Source: Lolium rigidum
Lineage: Eukaryota > Streptophyta > Magnoliopsida > Poales > Poaceae
Assembly: GCF_022539505.1 (NCBI RefSeq)
Contig: NC_061508.1
Location: 61,885,754-61,949,753, forward strand
DNA: 64,000 nucleotides
Direction of reading: 5' to 3'
Shown: positions 11,404 through 22,977 of the stretch, in pieces
Layout: every line of letters begins with the position of its first letter
How positions within the stretch are numbered: the stretch's first letter is position 1
Notes under the pieces: model-generated
Databases searched by the model: none
What the model saw: only the letters and a program-made list of their open reading frames with translations
What the model was told of the DNA's origin: nothing
Position numbers and translations under genes: made by a program

Positions 11404-12640
11404 TGTTAAGTTGCTTCAACCTCTAAACCAATATAGAGTTCTCTCCTGGAACGAGAAATAGCAACAATCGCATTGAGAATAAGCATGACCAAGCTTCATG
11501 GAACAGGCAACTGCGAGGATTATTCAGACATATGTACTAGGCATTTGGCAGGGAAGTAAGTAGCCTAGAGTACTTGGAACATGGCATGCGAAGGTACATG
11601 CATATATTTGGGAACGAAGCTACCTGACCACATGGAAAACCTGGAATTTCCTTGGTTTGTTACACTTGGTAATTGCACCAAGATGCGATATAATGATCGC
11701 TGGCTACAAAGGGGGACTATGAGGGGTTCAGCTGGACACCAAAAGTTTCTGGAAAATACACTTGTACTAGTAGTACTCCACCGCACAGCAAACAATTCCG
11801 CGACCAGTGAAAACAATAGTTAGGTTACATAGATTGCTCACGGCATAGAAAATACCAGAACAGCCCAGCCAAGTTAGGGTTGGCACCAACAAGAGAAAAT
11901 CGACTCAGGCCAGGAGGGATCTCTACTCAGCACCGGCCCAGTTGAGCAGAGGACGACGACGACTATGAAAAGAAGAATTCCTTCAAGTACAAGGCGACCT
12001 TGCTACGGTAGGAGGAGGGCCAGGGGCGATTCCCGATATCCGGCGACGCCGTGGCAGCGGAAGGGTTCGATCGGATTTGGGATCTCGTCTAAATCAGGTA
12101 GCGTAGGTTTTAGCAGCGCGGCAGCGGTGGCGGCGACGCATCCGGCCTGCTTTCTGGGGCGCGGGGAGGCGGGGCGCTTACCGATTCCGGCGGGCGGAGG
12201 AGGCCGCGTCAACAGCGGCGCGGATCGTCGGGTCCGGCTTGTGGCGCAAGAAGGTGGGGAGTGAGGGTCTGTGGAGGGCGGAGGCAGCCTCGGGGACGAG
12301 TTGTATTTGCAGGGAGGCTCACGTGTCTGACCCAAACCGGGGAGATCTCGCCGGGGAGCGGCGCTTGATGGGGAGCTTCCGCGCGGCGGAGGAGGTGGTG
12401 GGGGGCGGGGGCGGGTCGGGTGCGGTCGGGGTGGTGTGGATCTGGTTAGGATTGGACGGGGCGGGGAGGAGTGGTGGGACGGCGAGCCTTGGTTTCTTGC
12501 GAGCCTGGGTCGCCGGAGTTGGCCGGGATCTAGGCCGGAGAGGAGGGGCGGCGGAAGGGAAATTGGCTAGGGTTTGCGGGGCGGTCTGGGTCTGGCGCGC
12601 GGGGCGGAAGCAAAATTAAGTGGTCTGGTTGGTCCTCGCG
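11404..12640 (-). other. GC-rich upstream region captured with PAG1 (promoter/5' UTR-like)
   Basis: This stretch lies directly upstream of the PAG1 ATG inside the CACTA element and shifts from about 45% GC near the ATG to very GC-rich beyond 11950. It probably includes the native PAG1 promoter or leader. One in-frame-looking piece on + (11951-12007) encodes four Asp, then YEKKNSFKYKATLLR and a stop. It could be an unrelated exon remnant, which I cannot identify. Other ORFs here are compositional. Confidence 0.4.
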
Positions 12641-12817
12641 CGCGTGGTTTGGTGGTCTGGTCGGTCGCGCGCGTGACCCAAAAATTTTAGGCGCCAATGG
12701 GAAAATTCCGCGCGTGGTTTGGTGCGTTGGATGCTTCGGACGGTTGAGATTCAAGTTTGGAGCTGATCCTTGGTAGGTTGTTTTCTGTTTTCTGATTGGC
12801 TAATTTTTTTGGCATGC

Positions 12818-13030
12818 CAATGACGTTATTGATTTGTCGCAATCGGCAGTGGAAAAACGTCGTAGGCCACTTAATTTTGCTAATGACGTTTTGACCTAAA
12901 TTGCCAATGACGTTTTTGCCCAATAACGTCACGATTTTCTAGGGTTTTGCCCCCCGAGTGGCCAAGGACGGTCAAAGCTAGGAACGTCATAAAGCTATGA
13001 CATTTTGATTTCCAGTCATAAAAAAACGTC
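12818..13030. repeat. Right subterminal repeats of the CACTA element
   Basis: Seven copies of the same ACGTC/GACGT core (ATGACGTTATTG, AAAAACGTCGTAGG, ATGACGTTTTGACC, ATGACGTTTTTGCC, AATAACGTCACG, GGAACGTCATAAA, AAAAACGTCATA) mirror the left subterminal cluster. Confidence 0.75.
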
Positions 13031-13055
13031 ATATTATGGCAGATTTCTTGTAGTG

Positions 13056-13779
13056 AGAAGTCGCCGAGGTCTGGGAAGAAGTTGTCGGTGTGGAGAAACT
13101 CGTCGTCCGAAGACGACGTCGTGCTGCCAGTAGTCGCGCCGGAGCGCTCCCCAAAAACCTGATTGCCCCTCACCCGTACAGGTTCACGAGAGGCAGGGTT
13201 CCGGAGGCCTACTGTCCCGGCAGTCGGTGCACGCCGACGGACAGGATGAGGAAGACGAAGGCGGCGGCGCAATGAACTGGAAACAGGTAGTCGCATATGT
13301 GGCTCGTACAGGATAGGGTTCTCGTCCGCGCTTATATAGTGAGGTTCGGGAAGGTCGTGGGGCGCAGCCCACGTCCGAGTCGGCACAGCCACGATCCAGA
13401 AAAACCGGAAGGCAAAACGGCTGAGTAACGCGTCCGTTAATGACTCAAAATTGATTACACAATTAATTTCCCAAACAGCAAAAAGATAAGCTCGGCTCGG
13501 CGAGATTCCCGCAACCCGCGGCGCGTCGTGACGTGTCGTGACGAGGCGAGGCGGGCGGCGGGGGAGGAGGACTGCGCGAGGGCTCTCTCTCTTCTCACTC
13601 ACTTACTAGGAATAGAACAACCCACCTTATATACCACTCCAACTCTCTCCCAACTAGCAATGTGGGACTAAACTTTAGCCCCCACTAGTGCTCCAACTGA
13701 TTATTGGAATGGGCCATGTGAGTTTCAGAATTTGATAATGGGCCATGGGCCAAAGGCCAAATGCCCACAAATTCCAGCA
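13056..13779 (-). mobile_element. 5' LTR and leader/gag start of the copia element split by the CACTA insertion
   Basis: On the minus strand the LTR appears to open TGCTGGAATTTGTGGGC at 13779 (a decayed TGTTGG start). It contains a core promoter with TATA-like GGTATATAAG (about 13637-13628) and runs into coding sequence with Ser/Asp-rich STTSSSDDEFLHTDNFFPD before the CACTA insertion. Across the insertion the frame continues into DNLNMGDNDAAVK at 8520. The LTR end and PBS are not cleanly recognisable. Confidence 0.6.
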
Positions 13780-13833
13780 GTATATGTGATGACAATCCTG
13801 GGAGCCGGTTTTGTGTGCCTCTTTTTGCGTCCC
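13780..13833 (+). other. Start of duplicated host unit 1
   Basis: GATGACAATCCTGGGAGCC and TTGTGTGCCTC match 23111-23143 downstream. The unit is interrupted by the solo LTR at 13834 and resumes at 15424. Confidence 0.6.
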
Positions 13834-15423
13834 TGATGCGCGTAGATGTACACGTCCGTTGGGAACCCCAAGAGGAAGGTGTGATGCGCACAGCAGCAAG
13901 TTTTCCCTCAGAAAGAAACCAAGGTTATCGAACCAGTAGGAGCCAAGAAGCACGTGAAGGTTGTTGGTGGAGGAGTGTAGTGCGGCGCAACACCAGTGAA
14001 ACCGGCGACAACGTGGAACCTGCACAACACAATCAAGATACTTTGCCCCAACGTAACAGTGAGGTTGTCAATCTCACCGGCTTGCTGAAAACAAAGGATT
14101 AAGCGTATCGAGTGGAAGATGGTGTTTGTTTGCAAAGAACAGTAAGAACAATAATTGCAGTAGAATGTATTTAGATGTAAAAGAATGGACCGGGGTCCAC
14201 AGTTCACTAGTGGTGTCTCTCCAATAAGATAACTAGCATGATGGGTGAACAAATTACAGATGGGCAATTGACAAATCAAGATTCAATACATATCAATGAT
14301 GATTACTATGAGATTTAATCAAGGCATTACGACAAAGTACATAGACCGCTATCCAGCATGCATCTATGCCTAAATAATCCACCTTCGGGTTAGCATCCGC
14401 ACCCCCTCCGAGTATTAAGTTGTAAACAACGGATAATTGCATTAAGTATGGTGCGTAATGTAATCAACACAAATATCCTTAGACAAATCATCGATGTTTT
14501 ATCCCTAGTAGCAACGAGCACATCCACAACCTTAGAACTTTCCGTCACTGTCCCAGATTAAATGGAGGCATGAACCCACTATCGAGCATAAATACTCCCT
14601 CTTGGAGTTACAAGTATCAACTTGGCCAGAGCCTCTACTAGCAACGGAGAGCATGCAAGAACATAAACAACACATATATGATAGATTGATAATCAACTTG
14701 ACATAGTATTCTAGATTCATCGGATCCCATCAAACACAACATGTAGCATTACAAATAGATGATCTTGATCATGTTAGGCAGCTCACAAGATCTAAACAAT
14801 GATAGCACAAGTGGAGAAGACAACCATCTAGCTACTGCTATGGACCCATAGTCCAAGGATGAACTACTCACGCATCAATCCGGAGGCGGGCATGATGATG
14901 TAGAGCCCCTCCGGTGATGATTCCCCTCTCCGGCAGGGTGCCGGAGGCGATCTCCTAAATCCCCCGAGATGGGATTGGTGGCGGCGACGTCTCTGGAAGG
15001 TTTTCCGTATCGTGGCTCTCGGTACAGGGGTATTCGCGACGAAGGCTTTAAGTAGGCAGAAGGGTAGGTCAGGAGGCGGCGCGAGGGGCCCACACCATAG
15101 GGCGGCGTGGGCCCCCCTCTGGCCGCGCGGCCCTATGGTGGCAGCGCCTCGTCGACCCACTTCGTTATCCCTTCGGTCTTCTGGAAGCTTCGTGGAAAAA
15201 TAGGACCCTGGGCGTTGATTTCGTCCAATTCCGAGAATATTTCCTTACTAGGATTTCTGAAACCAAAAACAGCAGAAAACAGCAACTGGCGCTTCGGCAT
15301 CTTGTTAATAGGTTAGTGCCGGAAAATGTATAATAATGATGTAAAGTATGTATAAAACATTCAAGTATTGTCATAAAAGTAGCATGGAACATAAGAAATT
15401 ATAGATACGTTTGAGACGTATCA
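13834..15423 (-). mobile_element. Solo LTR of an Athila-like gypsy family (1590 bp)
   Basis: On the minus strand it opens TGATACGTCTCAAACGTATC at 15423 and ends …GCGCATCA at 13834. Its terminal part is homologous to the LTRs at 51680, 53221 and 58337 (the CTTCCTCTTGGGG segment and the TTCGATAACCTTGGTTTC segment). It is flanked by a perfect 5-bp target duplication, GTCCC, at 13829-13833 and 15424-15428. No internal sequence is present, so it is a product of intra-element LTR-LTR recombination. Confidence 0.92.
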
Positions 15424-15589
15424 GTCCCGTTTGTATGGTTTTTAGCACGGTATTTCTTGTAACCAAGGCAATGCATGCCTTTTTACATGATTTCCCTTGT
15501 AATCTAGATCAACTATCTACTCTTTGCAACAGATATCGACTGCCTTAAATTAAATAAAAATACTAAGAGTGAGAAACCGAGTAGTGAAG

Positions 15590-16677
15590 GCAAGTTGTGG
15601 AGGGGCAGACGTTGTGGCTGCGCCGGCAGCACGGTGGTCGGACCCGGCCTGCGGCCTTGGCTCTCGGCTCCGTGCCCGCCATGGCGTTGGTCGGCGGGGG
15701 TGACCCCGATGGCTGCGGATCCAGTGTGGCCGGTGAGTCCTCTGCGCCCCTCCTTCCGACGACTCACATTGGTGGCCTTCTTCGGTTTTGGGGGTGACGG
15801 CGGACGACTCATCGACGGATGTGCAGTCGGTGGCGGCTTCCTCTTCCGCCGATGAGATCGACCGGCGGGCGGCGGTGAGGGGCCTGCCGTTCTGCCTAAT
15901 AAAGGTGGTTTTCCTATGGTTTCTCTCGCCCCAAGTGAAGATCGGTCGAAAGCTTCTCCCCACCGGGCTAGCTGGATTGCCGTGTTCCGGAATGTCCTGC
16001 CGGAGAAATTCGTTGTGCGATCAATGCCTGAAGATTGCTGGATTGGGTGTTTCGGTCGGGCGCACCCATGTTTTTTATCTGAACATTTGGTTTCAGGGGG
16101 AGCGCTTCGAAGCTCTGCTGGCTGCTAATATCATGGAGCTCGTTTTCTTTCCATGGTGCTGGCGGAGAAGGTCATAAAATCCGAGATCGGTGGAAGAGCA
16201 ATTGTGCTCGGATCTTGGTGGTGACGTGGAATTGGCTTGGAGCTTCGTGACTTCAAACATCGACTTGTATGTGGGGGCGATTGCACAGGAGAAGTTCAGA
16301 GTTCTATCTTTCATGGTGAAAATCCAAGGTCTGGCCTTAATTGGTTATGCCTGACAATGTTCTTGTTGAAGACATTGTTTTGAGAGGGAAGACTTTCTTC
16401 AGGGTGAAAACCTAAGATCTATGATTGGGCGACGACAACGTTTGTGCATTGTTTCCTTCTTGGAGGTGTCGCTTATGGAGAACCTGGTCTTCTGGTGTTG
16501 TCTTAAAGGTGTCAGTGTTGCTTTTCAAGTTTTAGATTCCACAGAGGGACTTTTATTTCCTGTAATTATTCTTTCTTTTTTTGCTGTGTGCATCATTTAT
16601 GTTATTAGGGCATGATGTTGTAAGCTGGATGTAATTGGTATCTCCGCAATATTAATATATGCTCTTTATCAAAAAAG
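15590..16677 (+). mobile_element. LINE-like retroposon insertion (about 1.1 kb, 5' truncated or non-coding)
   Basis: This block is absent from the otherwise collinear unit 2 (compare 23310-23340). It ends TGTAATTGGTATCTCCGC, then AATATTAATATATGCTC, then TTTATCAAAAAA, the usual 3' end style of grass LINEs with a short A tail. The first 300 bases are GC-rich, with no RT motif. I could not identify a clean target-site duplication. Confidence 0.5.
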
Positions 16678-17235
16678 TGTTGTAGACTAGGTTCTTCTTC
16701 TTTTGGACCGTAATCAATTGGACTTTGGAGACATGGATGATGTGTACATCTGGTCGCGGCCACTAATAATTGTGTCACTCTCTAATAATTTTGTCACTCT
16801 CTCAAAGTCTCAAGTGGTAGCCATAGTAACGATGGGCCAAGTCTGTCCTACCCTATCACAGAAAAAAAACAACACCACGTTTTGTCGTGGGCCTCTCTCC
16901 CTGGGCCGTCGCCAGTCGCCGTTCCCGAGTCTTGACCGAATGAGCGATCCTTTCTTCCTTCCACTCCCAGTCCGGCCTCGGCACGCACACCCGCGCGAAG
17001 CATGCCCCACCAATCAGCACCCTCCCTGTCGTGTGGCGGCCACGAGACAATCGCCATCGGTGGCCAAAGCCGCCAAACTAGTCGGGCACCTTGCGTGTTC
17101 TGCTCACCCAAAATCCACGATTTTGCTCCGACACGAACCAATCGCTCTCGATCCCAGCAACGAGGCGGCCTGAAAAGAGGTCGCATGCCCCTAGGCTCCT
17201 GGCAGAAGAAGGGCGCAGACCCTGGTGTCGCGGAG

Positions 17236-17398
17236 ATGGGATACCTGCCATCGATGGGTGGCGTACCTCGTGTCCAGCCTCGCCATCGTCATCCTCAACC
17301 CCTTCTCCAAGAGGGAGCCCTCCTGCCACCTCCCTTTGAGAAACCCACCTCCCTTTGCACTTTTGTAGGTCGAGATGCCCAATGCTTGGACATTTCCT
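17236..17398 (+). pseudogene. Degenerate copy of the TLDc gene first exon
   Basis: The ATG at 17236 opens MGYLPSMGG, matching MGYMPSLGG at 24386. After a short deletion that shifts the frame, AYLVSSLAIVILNPFSKRE aligns with AHLVSDLATVILKPVSER of the downstream copy. The surrounding splice-like sequence (CACTT.TGTAGGTC) is also shared. It is a 5' gene fragment from tandem duplication, not an expressed gene as far as sequence shows. Confidence 0.55.
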
Positions 17399-18412
17399 AA
17401 CATCTGGACCCCTTCCCTCCCCTCCCTCCATAGTCGCTCCCATCGGCGACGGGGAGGGAACCCTACCCGCCCTCACCTTCGGTCCCCCACACCTCTTCCC
17501 CTCTCCCTCCTCGCCGTCGTCGGGCGACGTTGCTATGAAAAGCTTGAGTGCAGGCGGCGGCAGGGCCCTCCTTCCCCCTCGCGCGGAGAAATGGCGCGGG
17601 CTATGGCAGCCGTCGAGGGCGGCGTGGTCGACTGTGGGAGGGGCTTAAGCAAAGCGATTGGCGATGGGGTTGGGGCGTGGGTGCCATGTAATTAGTGGGG
17701 GAGCAGTGACAATCTGATCTGGATTACCTGTATCTCTGTAGTGTATGGACGTGTGATACACGTTTGGCCCTGGCCGACCTCATGTGTTATGGAAAGACCT
17801 CGAGTCTTAAGTCTGCAGGGATGTCATAGTTAACGTAGATATATGCATGTAATGCCTGCAATTGATATTGGACAGCTAAGACTTGCATGTTGGTCTCACA
17901 AAAATGAGTTAACAGCTCATCTTGACATGAAAGACCATCTAAAATAAGCTAGCAGCCTAACAGGTTACACCAAGACTGAGAACCAGAGCGCGCGACAACG
18001 GACGCGTCACTTCCTTGTTGGAGACGTCGCCTTGGAGGTTCTAGCCCTTGCGGTCTTACGAGCTCGCCGCGTTTCAGTGAGATGGCTATGTGGTTGTGAG
18101 AGGCGGATGCCAGGGCGGTGGGCCTTGATCTTCCATGTAACGATGGTACTATGGGGCATGATCGTGGCCTAGTGTGGTTTGCGTGGCAAATTAGAGTTGT
18201 GCCGGACAGCGAGTTCGTTGACCCGATTGATTCATCTTGGGTTAATGCGAAGGTTGATCTGATCTAGCTGTTGCGTCAGGGTGGCGGTCGTGTGACGTTC
18301 ATGGTATGCGGATAGCATGGTGGGTTGCGAGTTGCGACGGGAAGCTTGGTCGTGTGGCCTTGTGTCTCGTGTGCAGCTACGATATCTAGTGATGTACAAT
18401 ATATCTGGTGAC

Positions 18413-18547
18413 TGTTAGATGTATATATCTGTCTATTGTAGTTTCCCTATATGTTAGGGGGCTTTCTGCATATGTGCACGCATGTACGTATGCTTATATA
18501 TTGTGGCTTGGCACTCTGCAGTATACAACAAGCATATTTCCCTAACA
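18413..18547 (+). repeat. 5' LTR of the copia element (135 bp)
   Basis: It starts TGTTAGATGTATATATCTGT and ends TTTCCCTAACA. It differs from the 3' LTR by a few substitutions and a 2-bp indel (TGCACGCATG against TGCACCTGTAC region). The TATA-like CTTATATATTGTGG lies near its middle-to-end. Confidence 0.95.
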
Positions 18548-18559
18548 TGGTATCAGAGC
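18548..18559 (+). promoter_or_regulatory. Primer-binding site, initiator tRNA-Met
   Basis: TGGTATCAGAGC directly follows the 5' LTR. It is complementary to the 3' end of plant initiator tRNA-Met, the standard copia primer. Confidence 0.95.
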
Positions 18560-18974
18560 TGAAATTGGTTCTCTAAAAATTCCCGGCCGACGTCGCTTGT
18601 CCGTCTTGCCGTTCGTCTGCTTCTCTCCGTCGCGCCGATTCCGTCGCCCGCCTCCGGATCTCCCCGTCGGCCGCCTCCCGATTCTGATCTCCCCGCTCGG
18701 CCGCCTCCGCTTGGCCCGCTCGGCCGATCCCTGCTCGCTCGATCTCCTCTTGGCCCGCTCGGCCGATCCCACGCAGCGCCACGCCCGGCCGATCTCTGCC
18801 TGGGCCGATCTCTGCCTGCTCCCGATCCCTGCCTGCTCTGCTTCGTGCGTGGACTTCCACCGCGTGCTGCTCCTTGGCCGCGTGCTGCTCTGGCCGCGTG
18901 CTGTTCCGTGTCATCTCCCTGGCACGTTCTGAGATCCGTTTGATCTCCTTGGCCGTGAGTTGACTTCCAGCCAA

Positions 18975-19005
<31 letters not shown>

Positions 19006-19009
19006 AAAA

Positions 19010-22000
19010 ATGGTCGTCGACTGTTGTTACCCGATGTCTTCTTCCGCTGATCCCGCCTTATCTTTGGGCCTCCCTTCCGTACTTGGTATTTGTCCGCTGC
19101 CTCCGTGTATGACGACTAGCCATTCTTCGTCGCCGTTTGCGGCCTCTTCACGCGACTCTGCCCGCGCTTCACCGACTTTTGCGGCCTCTTCATGCGGCTC
19201 TGCCCGCGCTTCGCCGACTTCGTCTACGTCGGTCCGCCGCTCTACATCGACTTTTACGGCCTCTTCCCGCTGTTATGGCCGCGCTTCGTCGACTCCGTCT
19301 ACGTCGGCCTGCCGCTCTACATCGACTTTCGCGGCCTCTTCACGTGGTTATGACCGCGCTTTGCCGACTATATCTTCATCGGCGTGTTGCTCTCCGTCGC
19401 CCCCTTTGGTGGCCTCTGTACGTGTGGGTGATAGCTCCTCGTCGGCACCTGATTGTACGTCGACCTCTCCAATCGCACCCCTCTCTGCGCATGAGATAGC
19501 GCAGCTTCACCGCCTGCTTGATGCTTGGGATTCCAGTTTACGTCAGCAGCCTCGCGGTCCGAGTCTCCGCCCTCGTCCTCATTGCACCTACTGTGGCAAG
19601 GTTGGCCACACTTCCTCCACCTCGTTGGACGCGGGATCCCGGCTTACGTCGGCAGTTCCGGGATCGTCGGCGGTCGGCTCTTCGAGATCTTCTGCGGTTG
19701 CACTCTCTCGATCGGGACATTCTCGGGGGTCTTCGTGGTCCGCTCGCTACTACGGACTCTTCCTCGCCGGGCGCTCGTCTGTTTCGTGATCGGCTCTTCG
19801 GCACTCGCGCGATCACCGGTTTCTACACGGTCGAGTACGTCCCCGTGGTATCCGGATTCCGGAGCTTCCTTTCATATGACCTCCGAGTCTTCTATTCATC
19901 GTCTGCTCTTCGGTCTCTTATTTCTCCTGTCCGTGTTGTCACGGCTGATGGTACCTCTATTCCTGTTTCTAGTAGAGGCACCCTTTCTACTCCCTCTTTC
20001 TCTCGTCCCGATGTTTCTCATGTTCCTCGCCTTCGGATGAACCTTTTCTCTGCTAGCCAGCTCACCGATTCTGGTTGTCGCGTCATTCTTGACGCTGAGT
20101 CTTGTGCGGTTCAGGATCGTCGCACACAGGCCCTGGTTGGAGCTGGCCCTCGTAGCCGCCAGTCTCCGGGGCTTTGGGAGTTAGACTGGCTTCGTGTTCC
20201 TTCCTCTACCACTCCATCTGCCAGTTATCCTCCGGTTGTTGCCTCTGTCACCGGCTCTTTTCAGCAGTGGCATCATCGTCTTGGTCACCTTTGTGACTCT
20301 CGCCTGTCGTCTTTGGTTCATCGTGGCCTTCTGGGGTCCGTCTGCGGAGATGGGTCGTTACACTCTGTCAGGGCTGTAGGTTAGGCAAACAGATTCAGCT
20401 TCCTTATCCTACTAGTGTGTCTGTCTCTCAGCGACCGTTCGATTTAGTCCATTCAGATGTTTGGGGTCCGGCTCCCTTCGCTTCGAAAGGGGGCCATCGA
20501 TACTATATCTTATTCATTGATGATTTTTCCCGGTACACCTGGGTGTTTTTCATGCACTCTCGCAGTGAGGTGCTCTCTATTTATCGGCGTTTTGCGGCCA
20601 TGGTCCGCACTCAGTATTCCTCACCCATTCGAGTGTTCCGTGCTGATTCTGCTGGTGAGTATATCTCCCAGCACCTTCGTGGTGTCCTTGCTGAGGAGGG
20701 CACCCTCGCTCAGTTTTCTTGTCCCGGCGCGCATGCTCAAAATGGCGTCGCCGAGCGTAAGCATCGTCATCTTCTTGAGACCACCCGTGCTATGATGATT
20801 GCTTCTTCTCTTCCGCCACATTTCTGGGCTGAAGCTGTTGCTACGTCGGCCCATCTCATTAACATTCAGCCTTCCGCTGCTCTACAGGGTGGCATTCCTC
20901 TCGAGCGTCTCTCTGGTGTTTCTCCAGACTACTCGACTCTCCGTTCATTTGGTTGCGTCTCGCTATGTCCTTCTGCCTCCTCGCGAACGCACCAAACCGA
21001 CCGCTCGGTCCGTTGAGTGTGCTTTTCTCGGATACGGTGATGAGCATAAGGGCTATCGCTGTTGGGACCCCGTTGGTCGTCGGATGCGCATCTCTCGTGA
21101 CGTCACGTTTGATGAGACGCGTCCCTTCTATCCTCGCCCCACCTCGGGTACTTACCCGGTGGATGATATCTCTTTTCTTCTTTTTCCGGATGCACCCCCT
21201 GCTGTCCCTCCTCCCCTCCCTCCTACTTCGATGCGCCCCCTTCGGCGCCATCCTCTCGTTCGTCTAGTCCACCTAGTACTCCTCGTTCTCCGGCTTCGGC
21301 TCCTTCGATGTTGTCCCTTCTTCCTCTTCTTCGATGACTTGTATTCTGCGAGATGAGCTTCCCCTTCACGGCCTGTTCGTCGGCGTCGTGCTCCAGCTCG
21401 TTACTCTCCTAGTCGGTATGGTCTCTCCGTCGTTTCCGAGCCGACTTCTTATCGGGATGCCGAGCGTCATCCTGAATGGCGGCTTGCCATGGCTGAGGAG
21501 ATCGCTGCGCTTGAGCGCACTGGCACTTGGGATCTTGTTTCTCCCCTTCCGGTGTTCGTCCCATCACGTGTAAGTGGGTCTATAAAATTAAGACTCGCTC
21601 CGATGGATCTCTTGAGCGCTACAAAGAGCGTCTTGTGGCTCGTGGTTTTCAGCGGGAGCACGGCCGTGACTATGATGAGACTTTTGCCCCCGTGGCTCAT
21701 ATGACTACTCGTGCGTACCCTTCTTGCTGTTGCTTCGTTCGCCGCCGGTCCGTCTCCCGGCTTGATGTTCGGAATGCTTTTCTTAATGGCGAGTTGAGTG
21801 AGGAGGTTTACATGCAGCCTCCTCCTGGGTATTCTGTTCCCGATGGGATGGTTTGTCGTCTTCGACGTTCTCTCTATGGTCTCAAACAGGCCCCTCGTGC
21901 CTGGTTTGAGCGCTTCGCCTCTGTCGTGACTGCTGCTGGTTTCTCTCCTAGTCTTCATGATCCAGCACTTTTCGTTCACACTTCTCCTCGTGGACGTACT

Positions 22001-22965
22001 CTTCTTCTTCTCTATGTTGATGATATGATCATTACTGGTGATGATCCCGAGTATATTGCCTTCGTCAAGGCTCGTCTTCGTGATCGGTTTCTTATGACTG
22101 ATCTTGGTCCTCTTCGCTATTTTCTTGGCATTGAGGTTTCCTCCACTTCGATGGCTTTTCTATCTCTCGGGAAAAGTACATTCAGGATCTTCTTGCTCGT
22201 GCTTGCTCTTGGGGATGAGCGCACGGTCGATACTCCTATGGAGCTTAATGTTAAGCTTCGTCCTACCGATGGTGATCCTCTTCCCGATCCCACCCGTTAT
22301 CGCCATCTTGTTGGCGGTCTTGTTTATCTTGCTTGTCACTCGTCCCGATATTTCTTATCCTGTTCATATTACGAGTCGGTTTGTCTCAGCTCCTACCACT
22401 GTTCACTATAGTCATCTCCTCCGTGTTCTTCGTTATCTTCGTGGCACGATCACTCGTCGCCTTTTCTTTCCCCGTTCCAGCTCTCTCCGGCTCCGAGTGC
22501 TATTCGGATGCTACATGGGCGAGTGATCCTACGGATCGTCGTTCGCTTTCGCTTACTTGTGTGTTTCTTGGTGGTTCGCTTGTTGCTTGGAAGACGAAGA
22601 AACAGGTCGCGAGTTTCCCGTTCGAGTGTTGAGGCTGAGTTGCGGGCTATGGCTTTGTTGATTCGCTGAGGTGACTTGGTTACGGTGGTTGCTTGCAGAT
22701 TTTGGGGTCTCTGTTACGACACCCACTCCACTTTTGTCCGACGATGACAGGTGCTATCGGTATTGCACGTGATCCGGTCAAGCATGAGCTGACCAAGCAT
22801 ATCGGTGTTGATGCTTTTTACACACGTGCACGGGTACATGATGATGTTGTTGCGGTTCATTATGTGCCTTCGGATTTGCGATTGGCGGATTTCTTTACGA
22901 AGGCACGGACTCGAGCGCAGCATGATTTCTTACTCTCCAAACTCGGTGTTGTGGATCCACCATGA
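19010..22965 (+). pseudogene. Copia gag-pol polyprotein, frameshifted
   Basis: Domains in order: a Ser/Ala-rich leader with tandem repeats (19137-19385); a decayed zinc knuckle CTYCGKVGH (about 19584) whose last Cys is lost; aspartic protease WYPDSGASFHM (about 19849); GAG-pre-integrase HHRLGHL...CKGC-type zinc finger (20270-20395); integrase core HSDVWGP (20450), DDFSRYTW (20519) and RADSAGEY (20641), which supply the D, D and E; RT SLERYKERLVARGF (21610) with the catalytic YVDD box (22014); RNase H DATWASDP (22509) and LTKHIGVDAFY (22789). It needs at least five frame changes to read through, so it is inactive. The classical UBN2 gag capsid fold is not evident upstream of the zinc knuckle. 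Confidence 0.93.
19137..19385 (+). repeat. Tandem coding repeats in the copia gag region
   Basis: The phrase GCGGCCTCTTCA(C/T)G recurs with Ser/Ala/Arg-rich coding (CGCGCTTC.(C/T)CGACT, GTCTACGTCGG). There are two short units (about 48 bp) followed by two or three longer units (about 78 bp) containing CGCTCTACATCGACTTT. Confidence 0.75.
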
Positions 22966-22977
22966 GTTTGAGGGGGG
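22963..22977 (+). promoter_or_regulatory. Polypurine tract of the copia element
   Basis: GAGTTTGAGGGGGG sits immediately upstream of the 3' LTR TGTTAG, the normal position of the plus-strand primer. Confidence 0.85.

Larger units (their letters stand above)
8535..13055. mobile_element. Non-autonomous CACTA DNA transposon (4521 bp) carrying a captured gene fragment
   Basis: Both ends carry the CACTA terminal inverted repeat: CACTACAAGAAATCTGCC at 8535 and its complement ending GTAGTG at 13055. The flanking 3-bp target duplication is exact: AGA at 8532-8534 and AGA at 13056-13058. Removing the element restores a continuous copia leader/gag sequence. Subterminal arrays of an AACGTC / GACGTT motif flank both ends, as expected for CACTA transposase binding. 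I see no transposase or TNPD-like ORF, so it would need trans-mobilisation. The cargo is a proteasome alpha-subunit fragment (11001-11403, minus) plus its GC-rich upstream region (11404-12640). The AT-rich half, about 8820-10980, has no recognisable gene. Confidence 0.93.
15424..18412 (+). other. Duplicated host unit 1 (promoter and first exon of a TLDc gene), with an insertion
   Basis: 15424-15590 and 16680-18150 align with 23146-23820 and 23825-24540. Shared blocks include AATACTAAGAGTGAGAAACC, TTTTGGACCGTAATCAATTG, GGTAGCCAT.GTAACGATGGGCC, CTGCAATTGATA.TGGACAGC and AAAGACCATCTAAAATAAGC. The unit holds a degenerate copy of the TLDc first exon at 17236. The block 17700-18412 has no gene I can recognise and ends at the copia insertion. 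Confidence 0.6.

Noticed and set aside
12003..12335. 110-aa Pro-rich minus-strand ORF upstream of the PAG1 fragment
   Set aside because: Compositional frame in a GC-rich promoter-like region, with no domain and no splice link to PAG1.
15513..17695. Overlapping GC-rich ORFs on both strands
   Set aside because: Up to five frames are open at once, with no motifs. They are base-composition artefacts in LINE-like and promoter sequence.
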